From positions 162,594 to 226,593 of the forward strand of contig CAJQUW010005554.1 of NCBI GenBank assembly GCA_907163375.1: a stretch of DNA of 64,000 nucleotides, in the 5' to 3' direction. The position numbers and the translations under genes are program-made. The notes beneath the pieces are model-generated. The model saw only the letters and a list, made by a program, of their open reading frames with translations, was not told the DNA's origin and did not search any database. This stretch comes from Prostheceraeus crozeri (taxonomy: Eukaryota > Platyhelminthes > Polycladida > Euryleptidae). Positions 31,401 to 41,939 of this stretch are shown here, in pieces (position 1 is the stretch's first letter; every line of letters begins with the position of its first letter).

Positions 31401-33396
31401 GATGGTGAAACGGTGGCCAGATTCGGATTCAGCGTCAAATTCTGCATCTGTGATGTGATTTCCAGCTCAATCGGCGAGAAAAACTGTTTCTTCAAAATTT
31501 TGGCAGAGTTAAAATGTGGGACGTTTTGGTGTGTAGGGCCCAAACGAAGCCTCGGATGAGAAAACGGAGGCCAGATTCGGATTCAGCGTGAAATTCTGCA
31601 TCTGTATGGTGAATTTGAAAGCAATCGGAGAGAAAAAATTTTTCGCTGACGTCCCCCCCCCCCCTCTGGACAGCTTGCTTCGATTTTGGCTTCCAGTGGA
31701 TGGATTTTGTCGTGCGATAGCTCGTTTGAAAGCTAAGAGTGAGACAAATTCAATGAAAGAATCGGCTTGTTCCTATCTGTCTTCGTTTAGATGTGAGACA
31801 CCATTTAAGATTTTGGGACATTGGTGAAAAACGACAGAGTTAGAATTTGGGACGTTTTGGGCTCTAGCTTCAAAACGAAGCATCGGATTGGAAAACGGAT
31901 TTCAGATTTGGAATCAGCGTGAAATTCTTTATCTGTATGGTGAGTTTCAAGTCAATCGCAGAGAAAAAATTTCCAACATTTTTCGAAAAAACGACAGAGT
32001 TAGAATTTGGGACGTTTTGGTGTGTAGCGCCCAAACGAAGCATCGGATGAGAAAACGGAGGCCAGATTCGGAATCTACGTGAAATTTTGGGTTAGGAAGG
32101 ATGTTTCCAGCGAAATCGGAGAGAAAAATTTTTCACTGACGTCCCCCCCCCCTCTGGACAGCTTGCTTCGATTTTGGCTTCCAGTGGACGAATTTTGTCG
32201 TGCAATAGCTCGTTTGAAAGCTAAGAGTGAGACAAATTCAGTGAAAGAATCGGCTTGTTCCTATCTGTCTTCGTTTAGATGTGAGACACCATTTAAGATT
32301 TTGGGACATTGGCGAAAAACGACAGAGTTAGAATTTGGGACGTTTTGGGCTCTAGCTTCAAAACGAAGTATCGGATGGGAAAACAGATTTCAGATTTGGA
32401 ATCAGCGTCAAATTCTTTATCTGTATGGTGAGTTTCAAGTCAATCGGAGAGAAAAAATTTTCAACATTTTTCGAAAAAACGACAGAGTTAGAATTTTTGC
32501 GATGGCTGCCTACTGTAGAGCCAAAACGAAGCATCGGATGGGAAAACGGAGGCCAGATTCGGATTCAGCGTCAAATTCTACATGGAAATGGTGTATTTCC
32601 AGCTCAATCGGAGAGAAAAAATTTTCACTGACGTCCCCCCCCCTCTGGACAGCTTGCTTCGATTTTGGCTTCCAGTGGACGGATTTTGTCGTGCGATAGC
32701 TCGTTTGAAAGCTAAGAGTGAGACAAATTCAGTGAAAGAATCGGCTTGTTCCTATCTGTCTTCGTTCAAAAGTTAGAGCGGTTACAAGATTTTAGGTCGG
32801 AGCTCGCTTACCTGAAAAAATCCTAAGTGTCAGAGTGACTTTGTATGGGTAAAATTTTGAAAATTTTCTAAAGTGTAGAATTTCGACCTGGGACCGTCAC
32901 CAAAACATTTTTCATCAAATTTTGAAATTTCACTGACGTCCCCCCCCCCTCTGGACAGCTTGCTTCGATTTTGGCTTCCAGTGGACGGATTTTGTCGTGC
33001 GATAGCTCGTTTGAAAGCTAAGAGTGAGACAAATTCAATGAAAGAATCGGCTTGTTCCTATCTGTCTTCGTTTAGATGTGAGACACCATTTAAGATTTTG
33101 GGACATTGGTGAAAAACGACAGAGTTAGAATTTGGGACGTTTTGGGCTCTAGCTTCAAAACGAAGCATCGGATTGGAAAACGGATTTCAGATTTGGAATC
33201 AGCGTGAAATTCTTTATCTGTATGGTGAGTTTCAAGTCAATCGCAGAGAAAAAATTTCCAACATTTTTCGAAAAAACGACAGAGTTAGAATTTGGGACGT
33301 TTTGGTGTGTAGCGCCCAAACGAAGCATCGGATGAGAAAACGGAGGCCAGATTCGGAATCTACGTGAAATTTTGGGTTAGGAAGGATGTTTCCAGC
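31401..33396 (+). repeat. Left inverted terminal repeat array of element B
   Basis: Nested tandem units. The landmark CTCTGGACAGCTTGCTTCG recurs near 31,673, 32,152, 32,643 and 32,950 (spacings about 480, 491, 307). Each unit holds sub-units of about 150-165 bp (CGACAGAGTTAGAATTT, CGAAGCATCGGAT, CAATCGGAGAGAAAAA) and a run of 8-13 C after TGACGTC. The right array mirrors this spacing. Open frames of up to about 206 codons here are repeat artefacts. The array stops abruptly at about 33,396 where the internal junction segment begins. Confidence 0.85.
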
Positions 33397-34690
33397 GATG
33401 AATGGAATGAAATGGGAGGACACTCACGCGCCACACGCAACATAACACACTTCTCTCTTTCGTAGACTAACAAGCTCTTTACACATGGATCGCAGTCGAT
33501 TGCTATCCCTGTATCAGAAGTGTAAGCTATCTTAATTTTATTTGACACTATTTCATCTATCATCATCGCCCATATGAAATGTTTTAAGATTTACAAGTTA
33601 GAAATAAAGTTTCAATAGTGTATGCGTTAGAAATAAAGGTGTAACTGTTTGTAAAAATAAGATCGCAAGATTTACTAGTTTACAAGTTAGACTAAGTGTA
33701 AATTAAAAATAAAATTATAACTGTTTCAAGAGTTTACAAGTTAGAAATAAAGTTTTAGCTGTTTGTATATCAAAATAAAGTTTCAAGAGTTTACAAGTTA
33801 GAAATAAAGTTTCAATAGTGTATATGTTAGAAATAAAGGTGCAACTGTTTGTAAAAATAAGATCGCAAGATTTACTAGTTTACAAGTTAGACTAAGTGTA
33901 AATTAAAAATAAATTATAACTGTTCACGTGTTAAAGCGTTGATGCAACGATGAACAATTAATAAGCTGAAAAGTTTTAGATTCACTTTAACATTATCATA
34001 TGTTTACAGATAGAAATGTATTACAGCAAAGCTACTTCATGAGTTAGTTTGCCAGGAGTGTATCATCTCAAACTTTTACTCCGACTGTGGAACATTGATT
34101 TCCATGATGAAGATTTAAATAGTTAGATTCGATGGCGAACAAGATTTACTAGTTTACAAGTTGGACAAAGTGTTCTACTATTTGTAAATGAAAGATATCA
34201 TTTCAACAGTTTACCAGTTAGAAATAAAGTTTCAACAGTCTACAAGTTAAAAATAAAATTATAACTGTTTCAAGAGTTTACAAGTTAGAAATTAATTTTT
34301 AATGGTGTATACGTTAGAAATAAAGTTTTAGCTGTTTGTATATCAAAATGAAGTTTCAAGAGTTTACAAGTTAGAAATAAAATGAAGGTTCACCAGTTTA
34401 CAAGTTAAGAATAAAGTTCTATCTGCTTGCATGTTAGAAATAAAACAAAGTTTCAACCGTTAACAAGTTAAAAATAAAGTTTCAATAGTTTACAAGTTAA
34501 GAATAAAGCTTCAATGGTGTATACGTTAGAAATAAAGTTTTAGCTGTTTGTATATCAAAATAAAGTTTCAAGAGTTTACAAATTAGAAATAAAGTTTCAA
34601 TAGTGTATATGTTAGAAATAAAGGTGTGACTGTTATTAAAAAATAAGATCGCAAGATTTACTAGTTTACAAGTTAGACTAAGTGTAGGAG
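33397..34690 (-). repeat. Left internal array of element B (inverted)
   Basis: 33,397-33,566 is an inverted copy of the junction segment at 46.0-46.2 kb. It is followed by sub-repeats of the array family in reverse orientation (GTTTACAAGTTAGAAATAAAG). A single copy of the unit core (GGAGTGTATCATCTCAAAC) lies near 34,060. AATAAA reads on the plus strand here and on the minus strand in the right array. Confidence 0.8.
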
Positions 34691-34861
34691 CAAGCTCTGA
34701 ATACATAAGATATAGTAAAATCATCAACGAATAAATCATATCGCAATAGGAATGTACATTGACAGAGTCAAATAGATGCTCATGCGTTCATAAAAGAGAG
34801 TTTGTGACATCAGCATTAATTGGAAGTGCGTGAGCGCACTGGAAACTCCTGATCGTCTTGT

Positions 34862-34911
34862 GATTGGACGAGACGTCTCATCCATTCACCGCTTAGGAAA
34901 ATCTTATAAAA
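34862..34911 (+). promoter_or_regulatory. Promoter of the rightward spliced gene of element B
   Basis: An inverted CCAAT box (TGATTGG, 34,861-34,867), a perfect palindrome GAGACGTCTC (34,870-34,879) and a TATA box (TTATAAAAG, 34,904-34,912) precede a short exon that ends at a donor (CATAAG|GTGAGT) at 34,953. Confidence 0.6.
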
Positions 34912-34953
34912 GGTAGTGCACCAGCTCTACTCTTCACATTTATCTTTCATAAG

Positions 34954-35363
34954 GTGAGTGTTGGTGAGCTCCCGCTATCAGGTTGTTTTGACTTGCTATC
35001 AAGTTGAATAGTCTCTTGCTATCAAGAGTTTCACTTCTGCTCATAAAGCATATCATCGCTGTAATACTTCCTTTGCTCGAGCGTTCCTTCGGGACGGCGG
35101 GTACTGCCGTAGAGGGATTGCGTTGCACGGGTTGTTTGTCGTTTGTTAGACCGAAACCTCTGAGCTGTTGCTCATGTTGGGCGTTCGACTTCATACTCAA
35201 CGTGACACTTTCTCTCGTCAGGTCAGAGTACTTTAGCCATTCGACAAGGGTTAGTCTTTATGGTATGGAGCATTTCGAAGTGTTGATTGACTCATGTTCA
35301 TTGAATGACTATTCACATGATCATCATAGGTAAAATGAAATAAATCTTACGTATCCTTTTCAG
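34954..35363 (+). other. Leader intron with structured module (element B, left)
   Basis: Donor GTGAGT at 34,954; acceptor TATCCTTTTCAG ending at 35,363. The intron begins with three GCTATC-loop hairpins (34,972-34,982; 34,991-35,004; 35,013-35,028). Next come a GTTCC-TTC-GGGAC hairpin and CGGC/GCCG (35,082-35,110), TTAGACCGAAACC, then CTCATGTTGGGC. The block 34,970-35,290 recurs inverted at 46,690-47,000, with a diverged third copy at 47.3-47.6 kb. Confidence 0.6.
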
Positions 35364-37004
35364 TGAATTTGCCTTCGACGTCGAATCTAACTACTTTAAT
35401 CTTCGATATGGATACGAGTATCACGAGAAAAATTGAATCTTATCGCGTCTCTGCCAAGATGGAGGAAACTCTCATTGAGCAATGTAAGTTTTTGTGTGAT
35501 GGGGCAAGGATGCAGGTTGTGCTAATAAAACTCTTGAACTAACATCATTCGGTTACCATGTGTGTTGAGCATAGGAATTAATTTTCATAAACCTTTGAAT
35601 AACATCAAGAATGTAAGAATCATATCCTTACTAATTTTCAACAAAAGACCCTTAACGTCTTTTTACTCCGCGATTTTCAAAAGCGAAGCTCATTTCTAAA
35701 ATTTATAATGCACTCTAATATCTCCCTCCCTTTTTCAGTACAGCAGCGCATCATGAACAGAGAACCTATTCCTGAAGGGGCACTTGGTCGAGCCTATGAA
35801 CGACTGGGAATATGTAAGTATCTTAATGAATGAATGCTGTCATGTGTTCTGTATCATCATGGCTGATAGCATGCATTCTATCATTCATCAATCTCATCTC
35901 TTTTCCACTCTACAGTTTTGGCAAGGCAGGAGAAGTGGGAGGAAGTCGCGAGGCGGAAATATGATGATGATTTTCCGACCCTACCCTCTCGCCCATCTAC
36001 CTCAGCTCCACCATCTGAGCAGCCATCCACCTCGGGCATGGTCATCGCCCAACCTCCACCACCACCCATACCTGCTCCTCGTCGCCGCATCCCTCCAACA
36101 CCCAAGCCGCGGACTCTTCCACCCTCGGCTCGCATCCCCCTTCTACCTCCTCTTGAACCATCGGTGATGGTGGAAGTAGATTCTCTTGATGGTAAGTTAC
36201 AGTGATGGTAAAGGGGACAAGGACTTAAACAAAACGCACGCCACACTTGGAATTGAATAGTCATGTTACTGATCGCTTTCCTTCCTTTTCTCAACAGATC
36301 TCGCAACGGTATTTCTGGGCGACAACGTTCCTAACCGCCCCGCCAACTCTCACATACCACCACCGGCAACAGCAGGCGACTTCCCTCCCATCTCCAACAA
36401 GTCGCTAGAAATGGAGATCGAGGTGTGCGACCACACCATTAAAATGGTAGGTTGAAGATTTCCTCACTCATCTCCCTCGAACGTTTGGCTAATAGCATCT
36501 TCCTCAATTTCAGGCATCGACTTCATCACCAAAGCCCTCCTTTCTCAAGGAAAGTTTACAGCTATTGAGTGAAGGTAAGTTGTAACAAAACACTAAGACT
36601 TTAATAGAGATGATAGAATGATTTCTCTTTTAGGTGATGCTAGTTCCAGCTCAACACTATCGCGGGAAGGCGACGAGCGGGAATGTGCTGACTGTGGGCA
36701 CATCTTCACGAGGAAACGCGATCTGCTCCGACACATCAGACAACGTGTGTGTCAACCCAAGTCGCCATCAATCTCCCGAGGTGAGGATGACTCTATTGAA
36801 CACGTCTCCTTTACTTGCGACTTCTGCATTCAATCATTTGAGTCACATTTTGAATTATCTTCACATAGACTTCGACATACACACACGAACGATACCTACA
36901 CCAACGGTACCTCCTCTATCCGACTCTCTGAAATATCAATGAACAATTTAGTGAGGAACTACCAGATGGACTCCTCAGAAACCATTGCTAACTTTGAGGA
37001 ATGA
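35364..37004 (+). CDS. Spliced zinc-finger and proline-rich protein of element B
   Basis: Several short exon-like blocks with GT-AG borders start at an ATG at 35,408. In order they encode a helical, charged N-terminus, a Ser/Pro-rich stretch with a run of prolines (about 35.98-36.15 kb), a hydrophilic linker, and two zinc fingers in the last block (36,634-37,004): CADCGHIFTRKRDLLRHIRQ and CDFCIQSFESHFELSSHRL. It lies directly upstream of the polymerase frame on the same strand. A role in DNA binding or replication beside the polymerase is inferred. Frames on the other strand are shadows. Confidence 0.55.
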
Positions 37005-37022
37005 TTTCATCAAAATTCATCC

Positions 37023-40000
37023 TTGATAGATGCGCTCTTTAGAAATTTAGACAACTTTAGAATAAAAGCGCTCATCTACTTAAAAATAAAATATGTAAAA
37101 ATCGATCATCATACTGGTCAAATAGTAGAGCGGTTGGAGTTTCACATACCCTCCTCTCCTGCTACAGAAGTAATCGATGAAGATTCTTGGTTAAATTTTC
37201 ATATCCAAGGACTAAAACTAAATATAGTTAAATTCAACGAACGCGATAGTGGCCTCATTTTTGATGGTATAGAATCTGCCAAGTTTAAAATCAATTTGCT
37301 AGAAAGTTATAGTGGGCGAGGCTCCTTCAATCTTCCAAAAATTTTAAAAGACAAAAAAGCAGTCATTTCTGTAGATTGCGAATCGCAATGTTTTAAGTAT
37401 GCAGTGTTATCCATTCTCCACTACAATGATGTAAATGATAATCGTTTCCGTAGAAGTAAGTATCAAGAGTGGGAAAATGAATTAAAGTTTGATGACTGCA
37501 ATAGTGAAGACATGAAATTGAAAGATATAGAGAAATTTGAGAAATTAAATAAAATTAAGATAGTGGTTCACGTCTGGGAGAAAGGGTTAAAAGGCGTTAG
37601 GTATAACAACCGCCAAAGTAGCTATGATCGAGTTGTCAACCTTTTGCTAGTGTATGAGGACAATACTCAACAGTGGCATTACTGTGGTATTCCAAAAATT
37701 CATCGCCTTTACAACCATATACAAAAATCGATTAAAGGTGAACATTTCATATGCGACCGCTGCACACGACCATTTTGGTCGAAAAATAAATTTCTAAGTC
37801 ATTATGAATGGTGCAAGCGGGGTAAACTACAAATAGAGCGCATGCCCAAAGATAAGGAGTTTTCATATAGAGAGAATGGTGATGAACTAAGTCCCCTGCG
37901 TGTCATCTATGCTGACATCGAATGCTATATCGATGATATCATCCACAAGCCAGCAGCCATTTCCTGCTATGAAGTATGGCATGATCACTTTAGGAGTAGG
38001 CAAAATAAAATGCGCGTCTGGCAAGGTGAGGATTGTATTTACCAATTCCTACAATTCCTCGAACAGGCTGTAAAATTTCAACAAAAGTATGATGGTGAAC
38101 TCTATCGCAGATCATTGCATATGACAGCAGATGATCAAGCAAAATTTGATAGCTGCAACGTTTGCCCCAAATGTAGGAAAACATTTGACGATGATAAGAT
38201 TAAGAAAGTGCGCGACCATGATCACATCACTGGTAAATTTAGAAACGCACTCTGTTCAAAATGTAATTTTTCACTTAGGATGAAGCGGCGTACATTACCC
38301 GTCATTTTCCATAATTTCAAGGGCTACGACAGCCATATGATAATAAAAGGAGGTTTAGGTCAAATGAAAGAGTGGAAGCTTGATGTAATAGCGCAAACGA
38401 GAGAGAAGTTTATGGCCATGACAGCAAAAGTGCCTGTCGATAAAACTAAAGAAAATAAGACGGTCTATTTTGATATAAAATTTTTAGATTCCTACCAATT
38501 TATGACTGCATCACTGGCCTCTCTCGTGCAAAATCTAAAGTCTCTTCCACTAACACAAAATCTTAAGAAACAATATCCAAATCTAACCGATGAAGTCATC
38601 ACACGGAAAGGAGTCTTTCCATATGCATATTTTGATGCAATTAGTAAACTCGGCGAGACTTCTCTTCCGCCCATAGATAAATTTAAAAATGATTTGACCG
38701 GTGCAGAATGTAAGACCGAAGATTATGATCATGCACAAGATGCATGGATAAAATTTGACTGCCATACATTTGGTGAATATATGATTGCCTACCTTAAGTT
38801 AGATGTATTTTTGCTGGCTGATGTATTTCAGGAGTTTCGACGAGTGGCATTAGAAGAAGATAAGTTAGATCCCGTCCACTTTGTCAGTCTGCCAGCCATG
38901 TCATTTAAGTCTGCTTTTAAAATGACTGGTGAGACCATTCATCTCTTACAAGATCCAGAGATGTATAATTTATTTGAGCGAGGAATTCGCGGTGGTCTCA
39001 CATTTGTAAATAAACATAGGTTAAAATCAAAAATAGTAGGCAATGACCAGACTCATCTGAAGTATTATGACCAAAATAATTTGTATGGTAGTTCATTATC
39101 CAAACCGCTACCTCACTCTGAGTTTAGCTGGTTAGATGATAGTGAAATTCAACATTTCTCCAACCCTTCCAACATACTAGCAATTCCAGATGAAGGTGAT
39201 TGGGGATATTATTTTGAGATAGATCTAATCTATCCAAATAATATTAAACATAAAACCGTGGATTTTCCACTCGCACCCGAATCAGGTGAAGTGACCAAAG
39301 ATATGTTTTCCGACTTTATGAAACAATTTCATAAAGATTTAGAATCATGCGGTCAACCCGACTATAAGCCTTGCCGCAAACTTTTACTCACCCAGTATGA
39401 TAAAGAAAACTATCTAGTCCACTTTAGCATCTTAAAATTTTATTTAGAAATGGGTATGATTTTAAAAAGAGTTCACCGCATTATTAAATTTAGACAGAAA
39501 GCCTTCCTCAAACCATATATTGATAGCAACAGCCAGAAACGTGCACTAGCCCAAAATAATTTTGAAAAAGATTTTTATAAATATAAGAACAACAGTCTAT
39601 TTGGTAAGACGATGGAGGATGTTACAAAGCGCGTAAACTACAAACTAGTTAATGATGATCAAAAGTATCACAAATTGGTCTCATCACCTCTATTCATCGA
39701 TAGAGACATTATCGATGAGGATCTTGTAGGTATTAAAATGATAAAATCTGAAGTTGAGTTGTGCAAACCCATCTATATTGGTCAAGCTGTACTAGATTAC
39801 TCTAAGCTTGAAATGTACCAACTCTTTTATAAAATACTAAAACCATGTCCTCTCGTAAAAGAGGTTCGTTTGTTGGGTGGTGATACAGATAGTTTCTTCT
39901 TAGGTATTACCACTCAAAAAGATTTAAATTTCAATGAAGTAGGAAAATCTTTAGAAAGATATTTTGATACATCAAATTATCCTACTGATCACCCACTCTA

Positions 40001-40412
40001 CTCCATCAAAAATAAGGCAAAACTTGGCTGCTTTAAGGATGAGACAGCAGGGAAGGAAATAGATGAAATGATTCTCCTCCGTCCAAAAATGTACAGTATG
40101 AAATTAAAGGATAGCGACGATAGTATTAAGCGTGCTAAAGGCATATCAAGATCATTGGTCTCTAACATGAAACATAAGAATTTCAGGAAAGCCTATAGGA
40201 ATAAAAATATAACGTTTGTCAATATGACAATCTTAAAATCTAAGTCGCATGAGATCAAAACTCATACTTTTAGGAAACGGGCGCTTTCAGCATGGGAGGA
40301 TAAGAGGTGCTGGTTAGAACACAACATATCTCTTCCACATGGACATCCTGACACAAACATACCACCACCCAAAAGAATTAAACTCACACTACCACATTCA
40401 GGAGACGTGTAA
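37023..40412 (+). CDS. polB: Family-B, protein-primed-type DNA polymerase of element B
   Basis: About 1,129 codons. Residues about 100-220 form an N-terminal domain often seen in invertebrate element polymerases (DCESQCFKYAVLSIL). A C2H2 finger is near 244 (CDRCTRPFWS). The exonuclease motifs are YADIECY (about 296), FHNFKGYDSH (about 429) and YLKLDVFLLADVF (about 589). An endonuclease-VII-like zinc module (CPKC..DHDHITGKFRNALCSKC, about 380-415) is inserted between the first two. Polymerase motifs: YYDQNNLYG (about 681), KNNSLFGKT (about 855), GGDTDSFF (about 952). It would copy the linear element from a protein primer. This is the main basis for the Polinton-like call. Confidence 0.9.
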   Translation: MIDALFRNLDNFRIKALIYLKIKYVKIDHHTGQIVERLEFHIPSSPATEVIDEDSWLNFHIQGLKLNIVKFNERDSGLIFDGIESAKFKINLLESYSGRGSFNLPKILKDKKAVISVDCESQCFKYAVLSILHYNDVNDNRFRRSKYQEWENELKFDDCNSEDMKLKDIEKFEKLNKIKIVVHVWEKGLKGVRYNNRQSSYDRVVNLLLVYEDNTQQWHYCGIPKIHRLYNHIQKSIKGEHFICDRCTRPFWSKNKFLSHYEWCKRGKLQIERMPKDKEFSYRENGDELSPLRVIYADIECYIDDIIHKPAAISCYEVWHDHFRSRQNKMRVWQGEDCIYQFLQFLEQAVKFQQKYDGELYRRSLHMTADDQAKFDSCNVCPKCRKTFDDDKIKKVRDHDHITGKFRNALCSKCNFSLRMKRRTLPVIFHNFKGYDSHMIIKGGLGQMKEWKLDVIAQTREKFMAMTAKVPVDKTKENKTVYFDIKFLDSYQFMTASLASLVQNLKSLPLTQNLKKQYPNLTDEVITRKGVFPYAYFDAISKLGETSLPPIDKFKNDLTGAECKTEDYDHAQDAWIKFDCHTFGEYMIAYLKLDVFLLADVFQEFRRVALEEDKLDPVHFVSLPAMSFKSAFKMTGETIHLLQDPEMYNLFERGIRGGLTFVNKHRLKSKIVGNDQTHLKYYDQNNLYGSSLSKPLPHSEFSWLDDSEIQHFSNPSNILAIPDEGDWGYYFEIDLIYPNNIKHKTVDFPLAPESGEVTKDMFSDFMKQFHKDLESCGQPDYKPCRKLLLTQYDKENYLVHFSILKFYLEMGMILKRVHRIIKFRQKAFLKPYIDSNSQKRALAQNNFEKDFYKYKNNSLFGKTMEDVTKRVNYKLVNDDQKYHKLVSSPLFIDRDIIDEDLVGIKMIKSEVELCKPIYIGQAVLDYSKLEMYQLFYKILKPCPLVKEVRLLGGDTDSFFLGITTQKDLNFNEVGKSLERYFDTSNYPTDHPLYSIKNKAKLGCFKDETAGKEIDEMILLRPKMYSMKLKDSDDSIKRAKGISRSLVSNMKHKNFRKAYRNKNITFVNMTILKSKSHEIKTHTFRKRALSAWEDKRCWLEHNISLPHGHPDTNIPPPKRIKLTLPHSGDV

Positions 40413-40723
40413 ATAGATTCATCCTTAACTCAGTATTTTGATGTTGATTTCTGTAGATAAACATTGTTGTTTTATGTATCGCATGAGATTGTTTTTTCCT
40501 TGTGAATATGTGTCCACATCTGTACATTCCCCATGTGATGACTTTTCCACTGAAAGACATTTTTCCTATCCCTGTATATTTCCACCCTTCACGAAGTAAA
40601 AAGACTTTTTGTATATAACAATGTTTATTGAAGTGCGCTCATGTATATATTTTCAGTGGATGTTGTATAAAGTCTATTGCTTCACATTCATGTACATATT
40701 TCAATAAATGTTGTATAAAGACT
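40413..40723. other. Short spacer after the polymerase
   Basis: AT-rich, about 310 bp. It holds AATAAA-like sequences on the plus strand and two partly repeated segments around TCATGTA(T/C)ATATTT near 40,640 and 40,690. These may mark where the rightward and leftward transcripts end. Confidence 0.4.
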
Positions 40724-41303
40724 TCACTTTGTTTTCCGAAACACTAACGTTATGAGGGATTTAGTATCTTTCACGTGGATGCACTCTTGTAAACCATTGG
40801 TAATTTTGATAGCAATAGAGGGTATCATTTGTTTGACGATAGGATGGTAGAAAATAGGTTCAAACAATATCTGGACTATTCCATATGAAGCGTCTTTGTC
40901 ATGAATGAAATCGCGTAAAATGTATTCTTTTTTCTCATCAAAAGAAATAGGTGAAATCAGATCACTTTGAATGTAAAGGTGTTGTTCATGTTTATTAAGG
41001 GTCATTGGTATTCCTACACCAATCATGTGTGTAGCAGTAAACACATTTTACAGCAATGAAAAACTACAGTTTTATCAAATTTTCACTCAATTGACAATGA
41101 ATGCCATCGCCCAGTTTTAGAAGAGCACTTTGATTTTCAATCAAAAATGAAATGTGATGTATCTTTGCATCATCAAGTAACACTTCACATAACTCGCTTG
41201 TGCTAATTTTTCTAACAGGTGGGCAACATCGTTGTATCGCCGATTTGCTAAACGACATGTCTAATAGAATAACACAAACAGCTCGATTCAGCTTAGGAAG
41301 CAT
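40724..41303 (-). pseudogene. Leftward capsid-type gene remnant (element B)
   Basis: Two adjacent minus-strand frames converge on the polymerase. The 106-codon part (40,724-41,044) has HLYIQSDLISP, KEYILRDFI, EPIFYHPIVKQ and KSLITLVFRK. This order resembles the C-terminal part of the F54H12.2-like proteins found with Polintons, which are thought to be minor virion proteins. The match is by eye and weak. If right, it supports a Polinton affiliation. The element's gene looks incomplete here. Confidence 0.35.
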
Positions 41304-41939
41304 GTTGCTTACATCACTGTCATTCTTCTTGTAAAGATAGTCACTAAAAATAGCAATAGTAAATTATATTCACAGCTGAATATGCGAGCGTGTGAACGTT
41401 TTCATATCAGACAAAGCGATAACCCATGTCTAAAAATGGATCCACCTCATTGTCGTAGATGTCAGACCATTCGATAAGATTCTATTCATCCTTATTGACA
41501 GCCTGATCTTTTCCCCATTCAGTGCGTGTGCATTCCTTTGTCAGTCAAATTGATGATGCATACCGTTTTCACCTTAACTCATTCATATGATGAGTCGTCA
41601 GTGAATGAAGGAAAAACTCAACGTTTAACATGCCTCCATTAGCTATACATTAAACAGATAACACATTAGGAATTTAACAATCCGTGATACTTTATTGAAA
41701 TCACATAAGCCTGTTATGATACAATGCCCGTTATGAAGGATGGTAATATGTATAGGGTACCACTCGAATGAGAGCAGCAGGAAAGGGTTCAGTTTCATAA
41801 ATTATATAATGGCTGCTGTTTTTAATATTTGCTAGAACCATTATAGTCTTCAATTGAACAGATACTACCAAATTCTTCAATATTAATACACCAACACTAA
41901 CAGGCGGAACACCTTCTTTTCAGCAAACGAAATATGCTA
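41304..41939. other. Unassigned part of element B
   Basis: About 630 bp of AT-rich sequence between the leftward remnant and the right array. No gene recognised. Confidence 0.4.

Noticed and set aside
32079-32699. 206-codon frame in the left terminal array, with relatives on the minus strand at 48.0-49.9 kb
   Set aside because: The frames run through tandem units and C-runs of variable length, recur wherever the unit does, and have no promoter, start context or domain. They are by-products of the repeats.
34970-35290. Hammerhead or other small self-cleaving ribozyme in the leader module
   Set aside because: A CGAAAC is present but the CTGATGA core is not found in a compatible position; other known ribozyme folds could not be fitted by eye.
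35853-35880. GCTGATAGCATG near 35,860 as another GATAGC hairpin
   Set aside because: No stem flanks it and the motif would be on the wrong strand for the rightward gene, so it is taken as chance.
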